A stretch of DNA of 64,000 nt from Cordilura impudica (lineage: Eukaryota; Arthropoda; Insecta; Diptera; Scathophagidae), in assembly GCA_963682025.1 (NCBI GenBank), contig OY821517.1, positions 300,580,844 to 300,644,843 of the forward strand, in the 5' to 3' direction. Each line of letters starts with the position of its first letter. The stretch's first letter is position 1. A program made the translations under genes and the position numbers. The notes beneath the pieces are model-generated. The model was not told the DNA's origin and searched no databases. It worked only from the letters and a program-made list of their open reading frames with translations. This document shows positions 22,641-34,220 of this stretch, piece by piece.

Positions 22641-23610
22641 GTGAAGAGTTAAAAACAAAAGAAATTTTGTGAGAAATATTCTATGAATAAATCCATAATT
22701 TCAAAAATGATCAAGAAATGTCATGGAAGATGTTCGGTAACGACTCAACATTTAGGCGGCAGGCCTCGTAAAACGAGTCTGTTTGATTTATTAGCAAGAG
22801 AGTTTAAAAAATTTCCAAAAATTAAAGAAGATAGCCGACAAAACAGACGTTTTTCAACTCCAGCATCATAATATATAATATAAAGTATCCCGGAAAATGA
22901 TTAGCGAAGCTAATCGAAATATCGGAAAGAATAAAGAGAAATATTGAAAAAACAAATCAAAATTTTAATTTTAGTAAGTTTTTGTTTGATGTTAAATACA
23001 TACATGACCTAAAGCCATTCAAAATAATACCACAATTTCCAAAAATGTCACCTAAAGAGGTCATTAACAGTGGGAAACTAAAAATATGTTTCCCGACGAG
23101 AAATTGAAGCTGATCTTGGTTGTTATAGTCCTATGAAGAAATCCCTGGTATCAGAGAAAAATCCTCTGGTTCGCTTATACTTTGCTAAAAAAAAAACACA
23201 TGTACTGGTCAAGAAGGAATTAGAATACTGTTCTCGTCTCAGATGCTTCCAAGTTTAATTTCAGAAGCCATTGTGGAAGAACGTTTATACGACGACCAAA
23301 GAGAAAAAGACTAGAGACAAAATATACAAATAAAATTGTTACGTTTGGCGGTGGCAATATTATGGTATGGAGTTACTTTTCGGATGAAGAAATTCATGTA
23401 GCAAAATATACTCTAACTTGAATTGGATACAGGCAAATTCTAAATGATGTAATGTATCCATACGCGAAGGGGAAAATATGGCCGTGGTCTGGAAGTTTCC
23501 ATCTCAAATGTTGTTACCGAATGATTATAATCTAATGCATTTTTGGAAAATAATAGATCGAAAAATTCGGACACGAAATTACATAAACAAGACATAGCGG
23601 AGTGACAAAA
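22640..23610 (+). pseudogene. Tc1-type transposase pseudogene
   Basis: N-terminal part: VTTQHLGGRPRKTSLFDLLA (from ~22738), the GRPRKT AT-hook-like linker between the two helix-turn-helix units of Tc1 transposases. Further on: KNPLVRLYFAKK, LVSDASKFNFRSHCG with the first catalytic Asp region, RRPKRKRLETKYT, TFGGGNIMVWSYFS, and ILNDVMYPYA. The end reads NDYNLMHFWKIIDRKIRTRN, a decayed D34E box in which the final Glu is replaced. Several frameshifts and stops break the frame. Inverted ends were not found. It looks old. Confidence 0.7.
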
Positions 23611-26144
23611 ATTTGAATGGTTTAAAATTTCAATGCAAACACCTTGCAGCGTTAAAAAATGTCAGTGGATGAAAATTTTGTGTTAGATCAAATTTCTAAA
23701 AGTGTTTACATCTTGTCGCCATGACGCACAGAGGCGCCCGTAGAGCAAACGAGGTTGCAAAAATCAAAATTTTCATGTGCGCCGACGAAGTTTTGAATAA
23801 ACCCATGTTATAGGAAACTTTTCAACGATTTCAAATATGCTACTCTTAATAATATCACATTTTTAGTTTAGAAGATATAACCGTTCAAAGTTGACCGACT
23901 TTCGGTTTTCAAAAAAAAACACACAATTTTTAGTCAATTTGTTGCGATTTCAGGTGTAATATCACGAAAAATAGGTAACGAATCGCCTTATTTTTTGTTT
24001 GTATTGATTGATGTATTTATTAAATGTATAATGATAAAAAAAATTAACTGTTTGCTTTGTGTTTCTCCTGGTAAATCACTATTTAAAAACTATCCGTTTT
24101 TTCACTATTTTTCAACTTAGACGGAAAATAAACAAATATATATTTTTCTATATTTGCCATATTTGCAAAACATGTTCTTTGATTATTTCTTTACATAATT
24201 CAAAAGGTTTTATCTGCCCGTACGTGCCCGTTTGGCTTCTAGAGGTAAAAAAGGTTAAAAAGACATGGTTGCAGAAATTGTATGGCGTGCATCCCTTACA
24301 TGTTTTGACTGACAGTAGTTTGATCTAATAGTTTGAAAATTGCATTTTAAGTCGGTTGTCTACCTGTGAGCCTCTGCCAAAGTCTACTCCCAATATTCTG
24401 TTACAGACACAGGATGCGCAAAAAACTACTCATTGAAATTCGCAGGTACGCACCTCACTTAAAAATTACTTTGGAGTACAAATGGTCAAGAACAATATTG
24501 ACTTATGGTCCCTCCAGGTAGGCACAAATGTTATTTAGACACGAGCATAATATCAAAATTGCATAATTCAGCCTAAATCCATATGTATGCAGGGAACAGG
24601 TAAATTTTTAGGCATGGTAGCATAAGCCTATATATTGCAAAATAAGCATAATGCCTGGATTAGTCTACGACTGAAAGTTGGCGCAACAAGTACTGAAACC
24701 ATGGCGTTAAACAATTTAAAATTATTTGAACTGTTTAGAAGGTTAACCACACCAAAGTTTTTCACGGAAGCTGCTTTAGAAGAACTTGATAGCTTATCTT
24801 TCTTATATATATTTACGCTGATCCCTGACTCACTGACTGATTCTGTAACGCTGAAATAATACACATAGCACTCCCTACAAAGCTATGCGAAATACACAAA
24901 CAAAATTTAATCTTTCTCATTTTATACAAACCCACACACAATTTTCTCTCTTCTATGTTACCAACCAGTGCTGCTAATAAAATCTTCTGAAAATCGACAA
25001 TTTTGGATACTACATCGCCAAAATCGTCATTTTTAAAACAAGAAATTGTCAGGAAAATAAAAATAAAACTCTACAAAATATTACAAAAGGAAACAATCAA
25101 ATTTATTTATATCATTCATATTACGAATATTATTACAGCATTGGTTATTTATACTGTATTAGTGGTGAAATTTCAACGAAAAAAATTTAACACACCAATC
25201 AACTAAATAATTTTATTGATATGTATCTATAGCTGAAACATATAATATAGATTTAAAGTATCGTCGTAATTGAAACTTAAATCTTAAATAGAGATGCTAT
25301 TCAAGGTATTTCCCTTTTTGAAACGAGTTGACCCAGAATTAAATCTATACATACTTTGTAATTTCCATTTACACTGAACAAAAACTATCAATTTTCGATA
25401 AACAACCCATTAATTGGTAACCCTTGAAGTCGTAATTTTTATACTACTGATAATTTTAAATCCTCAATCATCATTTTTACAAACTTAACAAATCATTTTA
25501 ACAAATTGCAAAATCGTCGAAATTACAATAAGTTCTCCAAATTGGCAAAATTGCAAAATCGTTGAAATTACAATAAGTTGTCAAAATTGGCAACACTTAC
25601 TAAACTTATTCGTTTGTCTGTTTTGTTTTTCATCTCAAAATTGTTTTGTATTGTTAAGAGTACTTTCGCTCAGTTCATTGGTGGCCAGCACTTACCAAAG
25701 AGCATGCTTTTTTTGATAAATATTTGAGAAAAAAGAGATCTTCAATGTAGATTTTGTTGTTGTCCAACGTATGATTTCGTTTATAGCTCTGTATTGAAAA
25801 GCCTTTGAAAAATATTAAGTTTAAAATTTAAATTATTGTAACTTTGCATAATTAAATTACATTGTAATTTTAGAAGAGAGGTGGGAAAATAATTTTTTTT
25901 TTCACTCATAATATTAATTTTTGCATAATATGCTTTTAAAAAAATTTGGACAAACATAAATTACGTATGCGATTTTTTTTTTAAGTAAAACTAATACGCG
26001 CGCATTTTTTATTTTTTCTTTTTTAGATTTATAGATAACTTTGCAAAAAATGTAATTCTCTTTTTTTTCAGTTTACATGTATGATGAAATATGAAATATT
26101 TTTTCCTTTTTTGTGTACATTGGTGTATTGGTGTTTGCATTTCC
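23611..26144. other. 2.5 kb with no recognised gene
   Basis: AT-rich. It contains a ~46 bp imperfect direct duplication at 25503-25595 (AATTGCAAAATCGT.GAAATTACAATAAGTT twice). At 24628-24864 both strands are open for ~75 codons, but neither product resembles a known protein. No RNA gene seen. Confidence 0.4.
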
Positions 26145-26148
26145 TTAA

Positions 26149-26795
26149 GGGGTGGTAGGTTTTAAAACCTTTCTTAGCATTTCTCTTCCTGAATGCACAA
26201 CATGTCGAGAGTGTTGTATCAAAATTTTAAGTAAATCAGAACAAAACTTAAAAAGATACAGCGTTTCCAGCGACCGGCCTCATACGGTATATAGTATACA
26301 AATCAGTTTTTTAAAAAACTTTAAACCGATTTTCTCGCAAATAAATGTTCGAACTCCGTGAATATCTTCTTGATCGATTCTTTTGAAATTTTAGACACTA
26401 TATCTACACAAAAATCATCAGGTAACCACGAAGTTTTTTTTTTAATTCCATTTTCTCCTCATTTTTTAACAACAAATTCCCGAAATTGTATAGCAAAAAT
26501 CGTTTTTCACTTCAAAATGCTGCAAAAAAAAATTGAAAAACTCTTCGTCACTACTTCAGGAAACATGTCACCTTTTAAACGCATTTCGATTTTTTTTTCA
26601 CATGGTCCGGTAACGAGTTATGATGTTCACCGCAAAACAACAACGCCTCCGGATATTGGCTGTCACGGACTTATTTATTAAAATTTTTAGTTGAAAATTT
26701 TTTCAAAGATTCTTTAAATGTTATGCTATAACGTGAAAAAAGAACTATGCAATTAATTATTATTATTAACTTTTAGGACCTTTAAAACCCCCCCC
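26149..26795. mobile_element. TTAA-flanked MITE, 647 bp
   Basis: The left end GGGGTGGTAGGTTTTAAAACC and the reversed right end GGGGGGGTTTTAAAGGTCC are similar, with TTAA outside both (26145-26148 and 26796-26799). TTAA duplications are made by piggyBac and Kolobok transposases. The interior is non-coding; the 107-codon frame at 26358 is unremarkable. Confidence 0.55.
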
Positions 26796-26876
26796 TTAAG
26801 AAACATTTAGGAACCTTGCTCTTAAAACGTTTTTTTTTTCTATGCTATTCTGCTTTTTCTACATTAAAATGGAGTT

Positions 26877-26925
26877 CGGTTATAGCGAACTCGGCGGGAC
26901 CGGCCAAATTAGTTCGTTATAACCG
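26877..26925. other. Hairpin, 15-bp arms
   Basis: CGGTTATAGCGAACT (26877-26891) pairs with AGTTCGTTATAACCG (26911-26925) with one mismatch around a 19-base GC-rich loop. It resembles terminal sequences of pogo/Tigger-type elements, but only one such site is present, so this is a guess. Confidence 0.45.
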
Positions 26926-27468
26926 TAGTATTTTTTGTTTGTTTTGTCCGAAAGGTTTAAAAACTTTTTTTAGTTGAATAAGTTTACTTATTTTGTTGCA
27001 TTTTAAAAAGTTATAAAACATAAATTAAATTATTAAATTATTAAGACTAAAATTACCGAGTTTCTATCAAAGTAAAATATTTTTTTAAAATCATATAATA
27101 TTAAAAACTTCTTATGCATAGAAGCAGAAAATATAAAGCAAAGGTTGGCTACTGGCAAACTTATACGAAAATATACATAAAAGGACCTTTTACAAAACTT
27201 CATTTGAAAATCGAAGTTTTTGGTTTGTATTTTTTACAACTGTTTTCCGATTTTTTTTTTTTTTAAATTTTAAAAACATTAAAATTATTTTTTTTTTAAA
27301 TATATAAAATATAGGAAAATTTTGAAATGGGGAAAAAAATTTGTTTGTTAAAGTCAAAATAAACGGGCGCCTAGGCGCTACACAATCCACTAGTATGGAA
27401 ATATTGAGAGAAGCGAAATTATAACAAATAATTTTTATCTTATATATGCAAATATTAAGGCAAAATAG
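26926..27468. other. 5' flank of RAG1-like gene, no supported feature
   Basis: AT-rich with many stops on both strands. It ends in ...GGCAAAATAG directly before the coding frame, which could be a splice acceptor. CACAATCC at ~27378 is reminiscent of a Transib end heptamer, but no partner was found on the right. Confidence 0.35.
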
Positions 27469-29283
27469 GTGAAATCTAATCGAACCATTCAGAACTTCAA
27501 CTCCAAATACGAGGACTGGCTTAATGAAGACACCATCCTGGATATATTGGCAGTAGATAAACCCACCACATCAACCAGAGGAGCAAAAGGAAGGCCAAAA
27601 AAAAGTATTGAGGAGTGTTCAATTTTCACAAGAAAGAGGAAACTTGGCGATGCCACCAATGACTTGACCACGAAGCATTTATCGGACGCGCTGTCTATTA
27701 AATATACAAACGATAGTGAAAGAGTTAGGTCGCAGATTACAAAATCTGTTGCTGATGCAAGCCCACTGCGACTAAAAAGTATTAAGGAAAGCATTCCCAC
27801 GCCCACAAACGCACACATTAAAAAGTATGGTTCCGAAGAAGCCTTGGCCTTGTTTATGGACTTACAACTTTCCAAAGAAAAATATGAGATACTACGGGCA
27901 TCCTTGATGCGACACGGGGCTGACGTTTTACCAGGGTACAAGCATATTACGCAAGCCAAAATAAATTCACGACCACTGCATACGGAGTTTACGGAAGTCT
28001 CTGTGAAAGCCAATCTGCAGGATCTCATGGGCCGTACAGCAAAACAGTTGTTGGAGAGTCTTACTGAAAATGAGGTGAAAATTCTTCCTAAGAAACTGAC
28101 ATTGATCAGCAAATGGGGCTGCGATGGATCATCCGGACAAAGCGTTTATAAGCAAAGGATATCTTCCGATGACGCTACAATATCGGACGGAAATATGTTT
28201 ATGGCATCTGTTGTTCCTTTGCGGCTAAAATCTGATGTTTCCCTACACTGGAAAAATCCACGTCCGTCATCAGTGCCTTATTGCCGACCAATAATGTTTC
28301 AGTTTGCAAAGGAATCGGCAGAACTCATAAGGAGCACGGTGAAGGACATTGAAGAACAAATAAGCAAGATTAAGCCTACAAAGCTGCAAATTGGAGAAGG
28401 AAAATATATTGAATGCAATTACGAGTTCCACCTGACCATGGTTGACGGAAAAGTCGTAAACGAACTGACAAGAACAACCTCAACATTGTCATGCCCGATT
28501 TGCAAAAAGAGTCAGAAGAACTTTGGTAATTTAAACGATTCTACAAACGAAGAGAATTAAGAATATGGAATGTCACTATGTATGGAGTTCTTGCTAAAAC
28601 TGGCGTATACCCTACCACAAGAGGAGGAAAACTTCGATGAAAATACATCAATAAAGGATAAGGAAAAGATCAGAAAGAAGCAAATACAGGATGCTTTTTT
28701 TAAACAAGTTGGACTAAAAGTAGACTGTACCAAGCACGGATACGGTAACTCAAACGATGGAAACACTTCTAGGAGATTTTTTGAAAATGATGAGGCAGTA
28801 ACTAGAATCACTGGAATTGACAATCAAATCGTGAAAAGATTGGGAACGATCTTGAATGTTTTAAACTGCAAAGAAAATGTCAATTCTACAAAATATGGAG
28901 AATATGCATCGAAAACTGCATCTCTTTTAGCAGAAATGTATCCACAGAAGAAGTTGACCCCGACCGTCCATAAAATATTGGCGCATGGCAAATATATAAT
29001 TGAGTACCAGTCTTTGCCAATTGGAGAGCTTTCTGAAGAAGCACAGGAGTCTCTTAACAAATTTTATAAAAAATATAGATTGCAGAACACATTCAAAGCA
29101 TCAAGGATAAGGCAAAATGAGGACCTCTTCAACATGTTGGCAGCATCTTCAGATCCACTTATTTCTTCCCTGCGGCATGTGAAGTCACGAATAGAGTTAG
29201 AAAATAATTATAGTTTAGAAATGATTAGTCTTTTAGATATACCTTCTCTTACGAATTGTGATGAATATTTTACAGAAAAATGA
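27469..29283 (+). pseudogene. RAG1/Transib-like DDE transposase gene, one in-frame stop
   Basis: Frame 27469-28560 (363 residues) and frame 28570-29283 (237 residues) are in register, separated by one TAA at 28558-28560. The frame opens with GTG just after TAG; without a nearby ATG, a spliced upstream exon is likely. Motifs in order: GRPKK (residues 41-45), ISKWGCDGSSGQSVYKQ (Asp219), SLHWKNPRPSS and YCRPIMFQF (259-279), TMVDGKVVNEL (Asp326), CPIC (342-345); then NDGNTSRRFF, TPTVHKILAHG (His134 and His139 of part 2) and IGELSEEAQES. In the RAG1 core, Asp600 and Asp708 are 108 apart (107 here), Cys727/Cys730 and His937/His942 bind zinc (same C-x2-C and H-x4-H), and Glu962 falls 20 residues after the second His (here 21). 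All three catalytic acids and the zinc ligands appear kept. Confidence 0.75.
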
Positions 29284-29286
29284 AAA

Positions 29287-29292
29287 AATAAA
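29287..29292 (+). promoter_or_regulatory. Possible polyadenylation signal
   Basis: AATAAA begins four bases after the TGA-ending RAG1-like frame. In AT-rich DNA this is weak evidence, but position and strand fit. Confidence 0.35.
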
Positions 29293-29794
29293 TTTAAAAA
29301 AGAAGTAATTTTTTTTAATTTGTTGGGTAATAATTTGAAACATAAAACCCTAAAGAAAAAAAATAAAAACAATCTAAAAATGTAAAAATAATTTTTTTAA
29401 GTTACCAAAAAATCGATTTTTCTACAAATTTTAACTTTGATAACCCATAAGTAGGCCCCTACAAAGCGTAGCACCCTTTGCAAATACTCATTTCATAGGC
29501 TGAACAGTTATCTATGATATGCTGTTTAAACTGTTCAATTATGTTATTCGGTTCAAAAGATATGATTTTTGCAACGAAAAAACTCAAATGGCGCCACTGT
29601 TCGACGTAAGGGTAGAAGTATAATATGAAGCATATTATCTGATATAATTAAAGAGAATGGAGTCATTTTGGAGATATATTTACACTGCCGTAGTTGTTCC
29701 AAGCTTCTCAAATTTTAGCCAAGACAGACGTCAAATATAAGCCGTCATAAGTGCTGTCAATCACTTACTTAAGGTGCCGAAGTGTCTGAAAAGT
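29293..29794. other. 3' flank of RAG1-like gene, no supported feature
   Basis: AT-rich. It contains CTACAAAGCGTAGCACCC and GGCGCCACTGTTCGACG, the latter with CACTGTT, close to a reversed recombination-signal heptamer; unpaired, so not called. Confidence 0.35.
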
Positions 29795-30020
29795 GTTACA
29801 ACAGAAAACAAAACGGCCGCTATCGACAGCTGTGTAGCGTGGATTACTGAGAATTGCCAAACATTTTAAGTCATCAATGGTTCTGGCTTTGTAAAGCTCG
29901 CAAAGTTTTTCATTAATATTGGAGCAAAGTATGGAGAAAATGCTGATATTGGAAGACTTTCTTCCTGATGCAACAACGCTTTCTCGTACAACGCAGAATC
30001 TAGCAGAAAAGAAAAAAAAA

Positions 30021-30513
30021 AAACAAGTAAGAGTGTTAAATTCGGCTATGCCGAATTTTTTGATACCCTCCACCTGAGTATTAAACTGTATATTCACCTA
30101 ATGTCGAGTACGGCTACAACTTTCAATTTTCATTTTCCATTTAACATTTTTCATATTTCAATTTCCATTTTCAATTTTTCATTTTTCAATTTTCATTTTT
30201 CATTCTCCATTTTTCAATTTTCATTTTCCATTTTTCAATTTCCATTTTTCATTTTCCATTTTTAATTTTTCAATTTTCATTTTCCATTTTCCATTTTTCA
30301 ATTTTCCATTTCCCATTTTGCGTTTTCCAATTTTCCATTTTTCATTTAACGTTTTTCATTTTTTAATATTCATTTTTCATTTTTCAATTTTCAATTTTCC
30401 ATTTTTCAATTTCCATTTATCAATTTCCATTTTTCATTTTCCATTTTTCAATTTTCAATTTCCATTTTCCATTAGTCATTAGTCATTTTTCATTCTTCAA
30501 TTTTCATTTTTCA

Positions 30514-30544
<31 letters not shown>

Positions 30545-30784
30545 CCATTTTCCCTTTTTCAATTTTCATTTTCCATTTTCCATTTTTCATATTTCAGTTT
30601 TCGTTTTCCATTTTCCACTTTCCATTTTTCATCTTGCATTTTTCATTTTCCATTTTTCATTTTTCAATTTTCATTTTCCATTTTTCAATTTCATTTTCCA
30701 TTTCTCATTTTTCATTTTCCATTTTTCATTTTTCAATTTTCTTTTTTCATTTTTCATTTTCCGTTTTTCATTTTCTCCATTTTC

Positions 30785-30817
<33 letters not shown>

Positions 30818-31522
30818 TTCAATTTTCTTTTTTCATTTTCCATTTTTCATTTTTCATTTTCTATTCTCTATTTTTCATTTTCTATTTTACATTTTCCATT
30901 TTCCGTTTTTCATTTCCCATTTTTCATTTTTATTTTTCATTCTCCATTTACCATTTTCAATTTCCATTGGAAAATTTCCGTTTTTCGTTTTCATTTTTTC
31001 TTTCATATTACCGATTTTTTTATTATAACGTGATAACGATAGAAAAAAATATGTGACAATACTACTAACATAAGCTATGTTATTGTGTTCTTGGTATTGT
31101 TAATATATATGCATATTATTTTTGTGTCATTTTTTTATGTTTTTGTACAGTTGTTATGTTCAACCAATAAAATATTACAACAAACACACTGGGTTTTATG
31201 TTTTTTTTTTAGAGATATCTACATATTTTTCTTCGTATCTAATCACAGTGATGTCCGATGTAGCCCATTTTCAATAGTAACCTGCTGGGAATTATGGCAA
31301 ATGATATTTTTGCAACCTTGTCCAGTTAGATGGCTTTTTTTGTGAATGAGAGTGATTTCAACAGACAGACGGACAGACGGACATCGCTATATCGACTCGA
31401 GCTGTGATAAGGATCAAGAATATATTTACTTTATGGGGTCGGAAATTAGTTTTTCGATGCGCTACAAACGGAATGACAAACCTATATATACCATCTGCCA
31501 CTGACGTGTGGAGGGTATAAAA
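30021..31522 (-). mobile_element. DINE-1/HINE-like element family B, copy 1
   Basis: Minus-oriented. The left end is ACAAGTAAGAGTGTTAAATT with hairpin ATTCGGCTATGCCGAAT (30040-30056), then GATACCCTCCACCTGAG; the right end is GTGGAGGGTATAAAAA. A GACAGACGGACAGACGGACAT block lies near 31362-31383. Hairpin, subterminal TACCCTCCAC/GTGGAGGGTA pair and GTCY block repeat the family A layout with different sequence. Insertion in an A-run of a hAT gene fits the A/T-pair preference of Helentrons. The interior holds a 0.85 kb TTTTCATTTTCC array. Confidence 0.65.
30118..30975. repeat. TTTTCATTTTCCATTT-type minisatellite
   Basis: About 850 bp of imperfect 6-7 base units alternating TTTTCA, TTTTCC and CATTTTTCAATT. 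It lies at the same place within family B as the arrays at 43.5-44.8 kb, so it belongs to the element. The 140-codon Phe/His/Ser-rich frame at 30634 is this array translated and not a gene. Confidence 0.85.
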
Positions 31523-32510
31523 ACAAATCAAAGAGGAAATAGGTGACATTGTTCAAAGCGAAGGAGCTACAATTGTTTTATGGACAGACAATTATATGCG
31601 CAGAAATTTTTTGGTATTTACATTGCACTACCAAAAAAAATTTAATTTATATGACATCGTTTTGGGAATGAAATCCATGGTTTTTGAACATTCAACTGGT
31701 GACAGCAAGTTGAATACTTTGTTTTGTGAGTTTGATATAAATAATATGGAGCCAATTAAATTTGTAACAGACCGAGGATCAAACCTTATGAAAGCCTTGA
31801 GGAATAACATCCGTTTAAACTGCGGCAGCCATTTGTTTGCAAACGTTTTGGAACACTCCTTTTTTTTTTCTTTTGCAACAAAGCATCACTACTTCACAAA
31901 CATATTATTCTGCTCAAAAAGAAGAAGAGAGAATTGACTTATCCATCCACCTTATCCCATATTTTTAAAATCACAAAAAAATTTAACATTCAAAAACATG
32001 TTCCTACTTTGACAAAACACCCTCCATGGCTACTTGAATCTAAAAACTTTATAAAAAGCCTACAACCCTTTAATAGAAACAACACATCCAATAATTTTTA
32101 AATCACTCTTCAATGAAATTTTTGCCAAATATAAAAATTAAGAATGGAATTTCCTCTTCACAGACGGTTCAAAAACATCAACGCATGTAGGAATTGCCGT
32201 TATTGATGAAAATGCATCGACAAAAATATCAGGACTTCTACCCAAGGTTCAGAAAATACGCACATGAAACACACAATGTTCTGTTCAAAAACAGCCAACA
32301 CATATCTTTATTTTCATATCAATTATGTGCTTTTCCAAATTTTCTACGGTGCCCAACACAATCATGACTGTGTTCGTTTTAATATTTCGTTATTTACACG
32401 AACATGTTTCTATCACGTACTTTTTGTTTCGATCACACATAAACCACACAGATTTGAGTGTTGCTTTATTTGAAGTTCGTGTTCTGGTACGTGTACCGAA
32501 AAAAAAAACT

Positions 32511-32810
32511 GAACATGTACAATAAACAGGTTCGAGTTCAGTTATATTTTAAGTCGTGTTGTGGCTCGTGTACTAAGAAAAAACAGAACATGTACAATAA
32601 ACAGGTTCGAGTTCAGTTATATTTTAAGTCGTGTTCTGGCTCGTGTACTAAGAAAAAACAGAACATGTACAATAAACAGGTTCGAGTTCAGTTATATTTT
32701 AAGTCGTGTTCTGTTTCGTGTGCTAAGAAAAAATAGAAAATGTACAATAAACAGGTTCGAGTTCAGTTATATTTTAAATTCCTGTGCTGGTCCTTGTACT
32801 GCGAAAAATT
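32511..32810. repeat. 75-bp tandem repeats, left arm of second foldback element
   Basis: GAACATGTACAATAAACAGG starts at 32511, 32586 and 32661, and a variant at 32736, a 75-bp period. Units end in TTTTAAGTCGTGTTCTGG and TCGTGTACTAAGAAAAAA. The mirror array is at about 33925-34220. Confidence 0.85.
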
Positions 32811-33924
32811 GAAACATCACTTCGCGATCTGGTACTCCCCGATAAGAACGACGACAATTGTTTCAACCAAATTTATTAAAATTTTATTGACCCTTTTTTA
32901 TGACTTACGTTGCAAATTGTTTACAATTGTCAAATATTTTAAAATTTTATTGGCCATTTTTTTGTGATTTACGTTAAAATTATTTACAATTGTTTTTATT
33001 GACTGGTTTTTATTTTAATAAAATATGGTAATAAAATACTTAAGACACAAAAACTATTTAGCATCATAAAAGTTACACTTGTTGGTTGTTAGGTTTTTTT
33101 GCATTACCCACCCCTATTTTCGCAACCAATTAGTGTCATAGACGAAAAACCCAATTTTGCGGCATAAAAGACACACTTGTTGGTTGTTAGGATATTTTTC
33201 ATTTTTTTTTTTGGTAACAAATAACTTTAGACACAAACAAATTTTGCATCATAAAAAACACAATCACCCACCCTTAATTTGCGAACCAATTAGTGTCAAT
33301 GCACAATCCTTTTCTCAATGAGTTTTTGGGATTTTTTACATAAAAACACAATAGAGTGTCAATAAAAAAAACCCAAAAAAATATTTTCATATTTTATTGT
33401 CCCTTTTTTATGACTTACGTTACAATTGCTTGCAAGTGTTACAATTTCACGCAATTGATTTTGCAATAAATAGCGAGTGCGTGCGTCATTTATTCATTAA
33501 AAGTGGTTCAGTTTTCATTAGATCGTGATCTATAAGTGTACTGCGTTATTGTGTAAATTGCAAATATTTTGTGAAAATTAAAAAAAATGGAAAGCAATAA
33601 CGGAAATAAGTTTTGCTATAAAAAATACGCAACTTTTAGAAGAAAGATTTAAGTGCAGTGTGCAGTTTTTGTGTCTTAAGTATTTTATTACCATCTTTTA
33701 TTAAAATAAAAACCAGTCAATAAAAACAATTGTAAATAATTTCAACGTAAATCACAAAAAAATGGCCACTAAAATTTTAAAATATTTGACAATTGTAAAC
33801 AATTTGCAACGTAAGTCATAAAAAAGGGTCAATAAAATTTTAATAAATTTGGTTGAAACAATTGTCGTCGTTTTTATCGGGGTGTACGAGATCGCGAATT
33901 GATGTTTCAATTTTTCGCAGTACA

Positions 33925-34220
33925 CGAGCCAGAACACGAATTTAAAATATAACTGAACTCGAACCTGTTTATTGTACATGTTCTATTTTTTCTTAGTACA
34001 CGAGCCAGAACATGACTTAAAATATAACTGAACTCGAACCTGTTTATTGTACATGTTCTATTTTTTCTTAGTACACGAGCCAGAACACGACTTAAAATAT
34101 AACTGAACTCGAACCTGTTTATTGTACATGTTCTGTTTTTTCTTAGTACACGAGCCCCAACACGACTTAAAATATAACTGAACGCGAACCTGTTTATTGT
34201 ACATGTTCTGTTTTTTTTTT
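33925..34220. repeat. 75-bp tandem repeats, right arm of second foldback element
   Basis: Reverse complement of the left-arm units: CCTGTTTATTGTACATGTTC recurs about four times at ~75 bp steps from 33964. Copy number is about equal in the two arms. Confidence 0.85.

Larger units (their letters stand above)
29795..31870 (+). pseudogene. hAT transposase fragment split by a DINE-like insertion
   Basis: The left part (29795-30020) reads AIDSCVAWITENCQTF, GSGFVKLAKFFINIGAKYG and, after a frame change, LLPDATTLSRTT-like sequence ending AEKK. The right part (31523-31870) continues with QIKEEIGDIVQSEGAT, IVLWTDNYMRRNF, GMKSMVFEHSTGD and KFVTDRGSNLMKALRNN. In order, these match the central region of hobo/Hermes-like hAT transposases, including the DxW (LWTDNY) and TDRGSN acidic segments. 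The family B element at 30021-31522 sits in an A-run between them. Stops in the left part and loss of the C-terminal dimerisation domain make it dead. Read on to the LINE fragment at ~31900. Confidence 0.75.

Noticed and set aside
24628..24864. Gene open on both strands (74 and 78 codons)
   Set aside because: Neither product shows a known motif, there is no ATG context or neighbour support, and such lengths occur by chance.
26877..26925. tRNA or snRNA-like stem
   Set aside because: Only one stem with a 19-base loop, no box A/B or other conserved parts.
27489..29060. Minus-strand frames of 207, 88 and 78 codons
   Set aside because: Antisense shadows of the RAG1-like coding region.
30634..31056. 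140-codon Phe/His/Ser-rich protein
   Set aside because: Pure translation of the TTTTCATTTTCC array; no independent coding signal.
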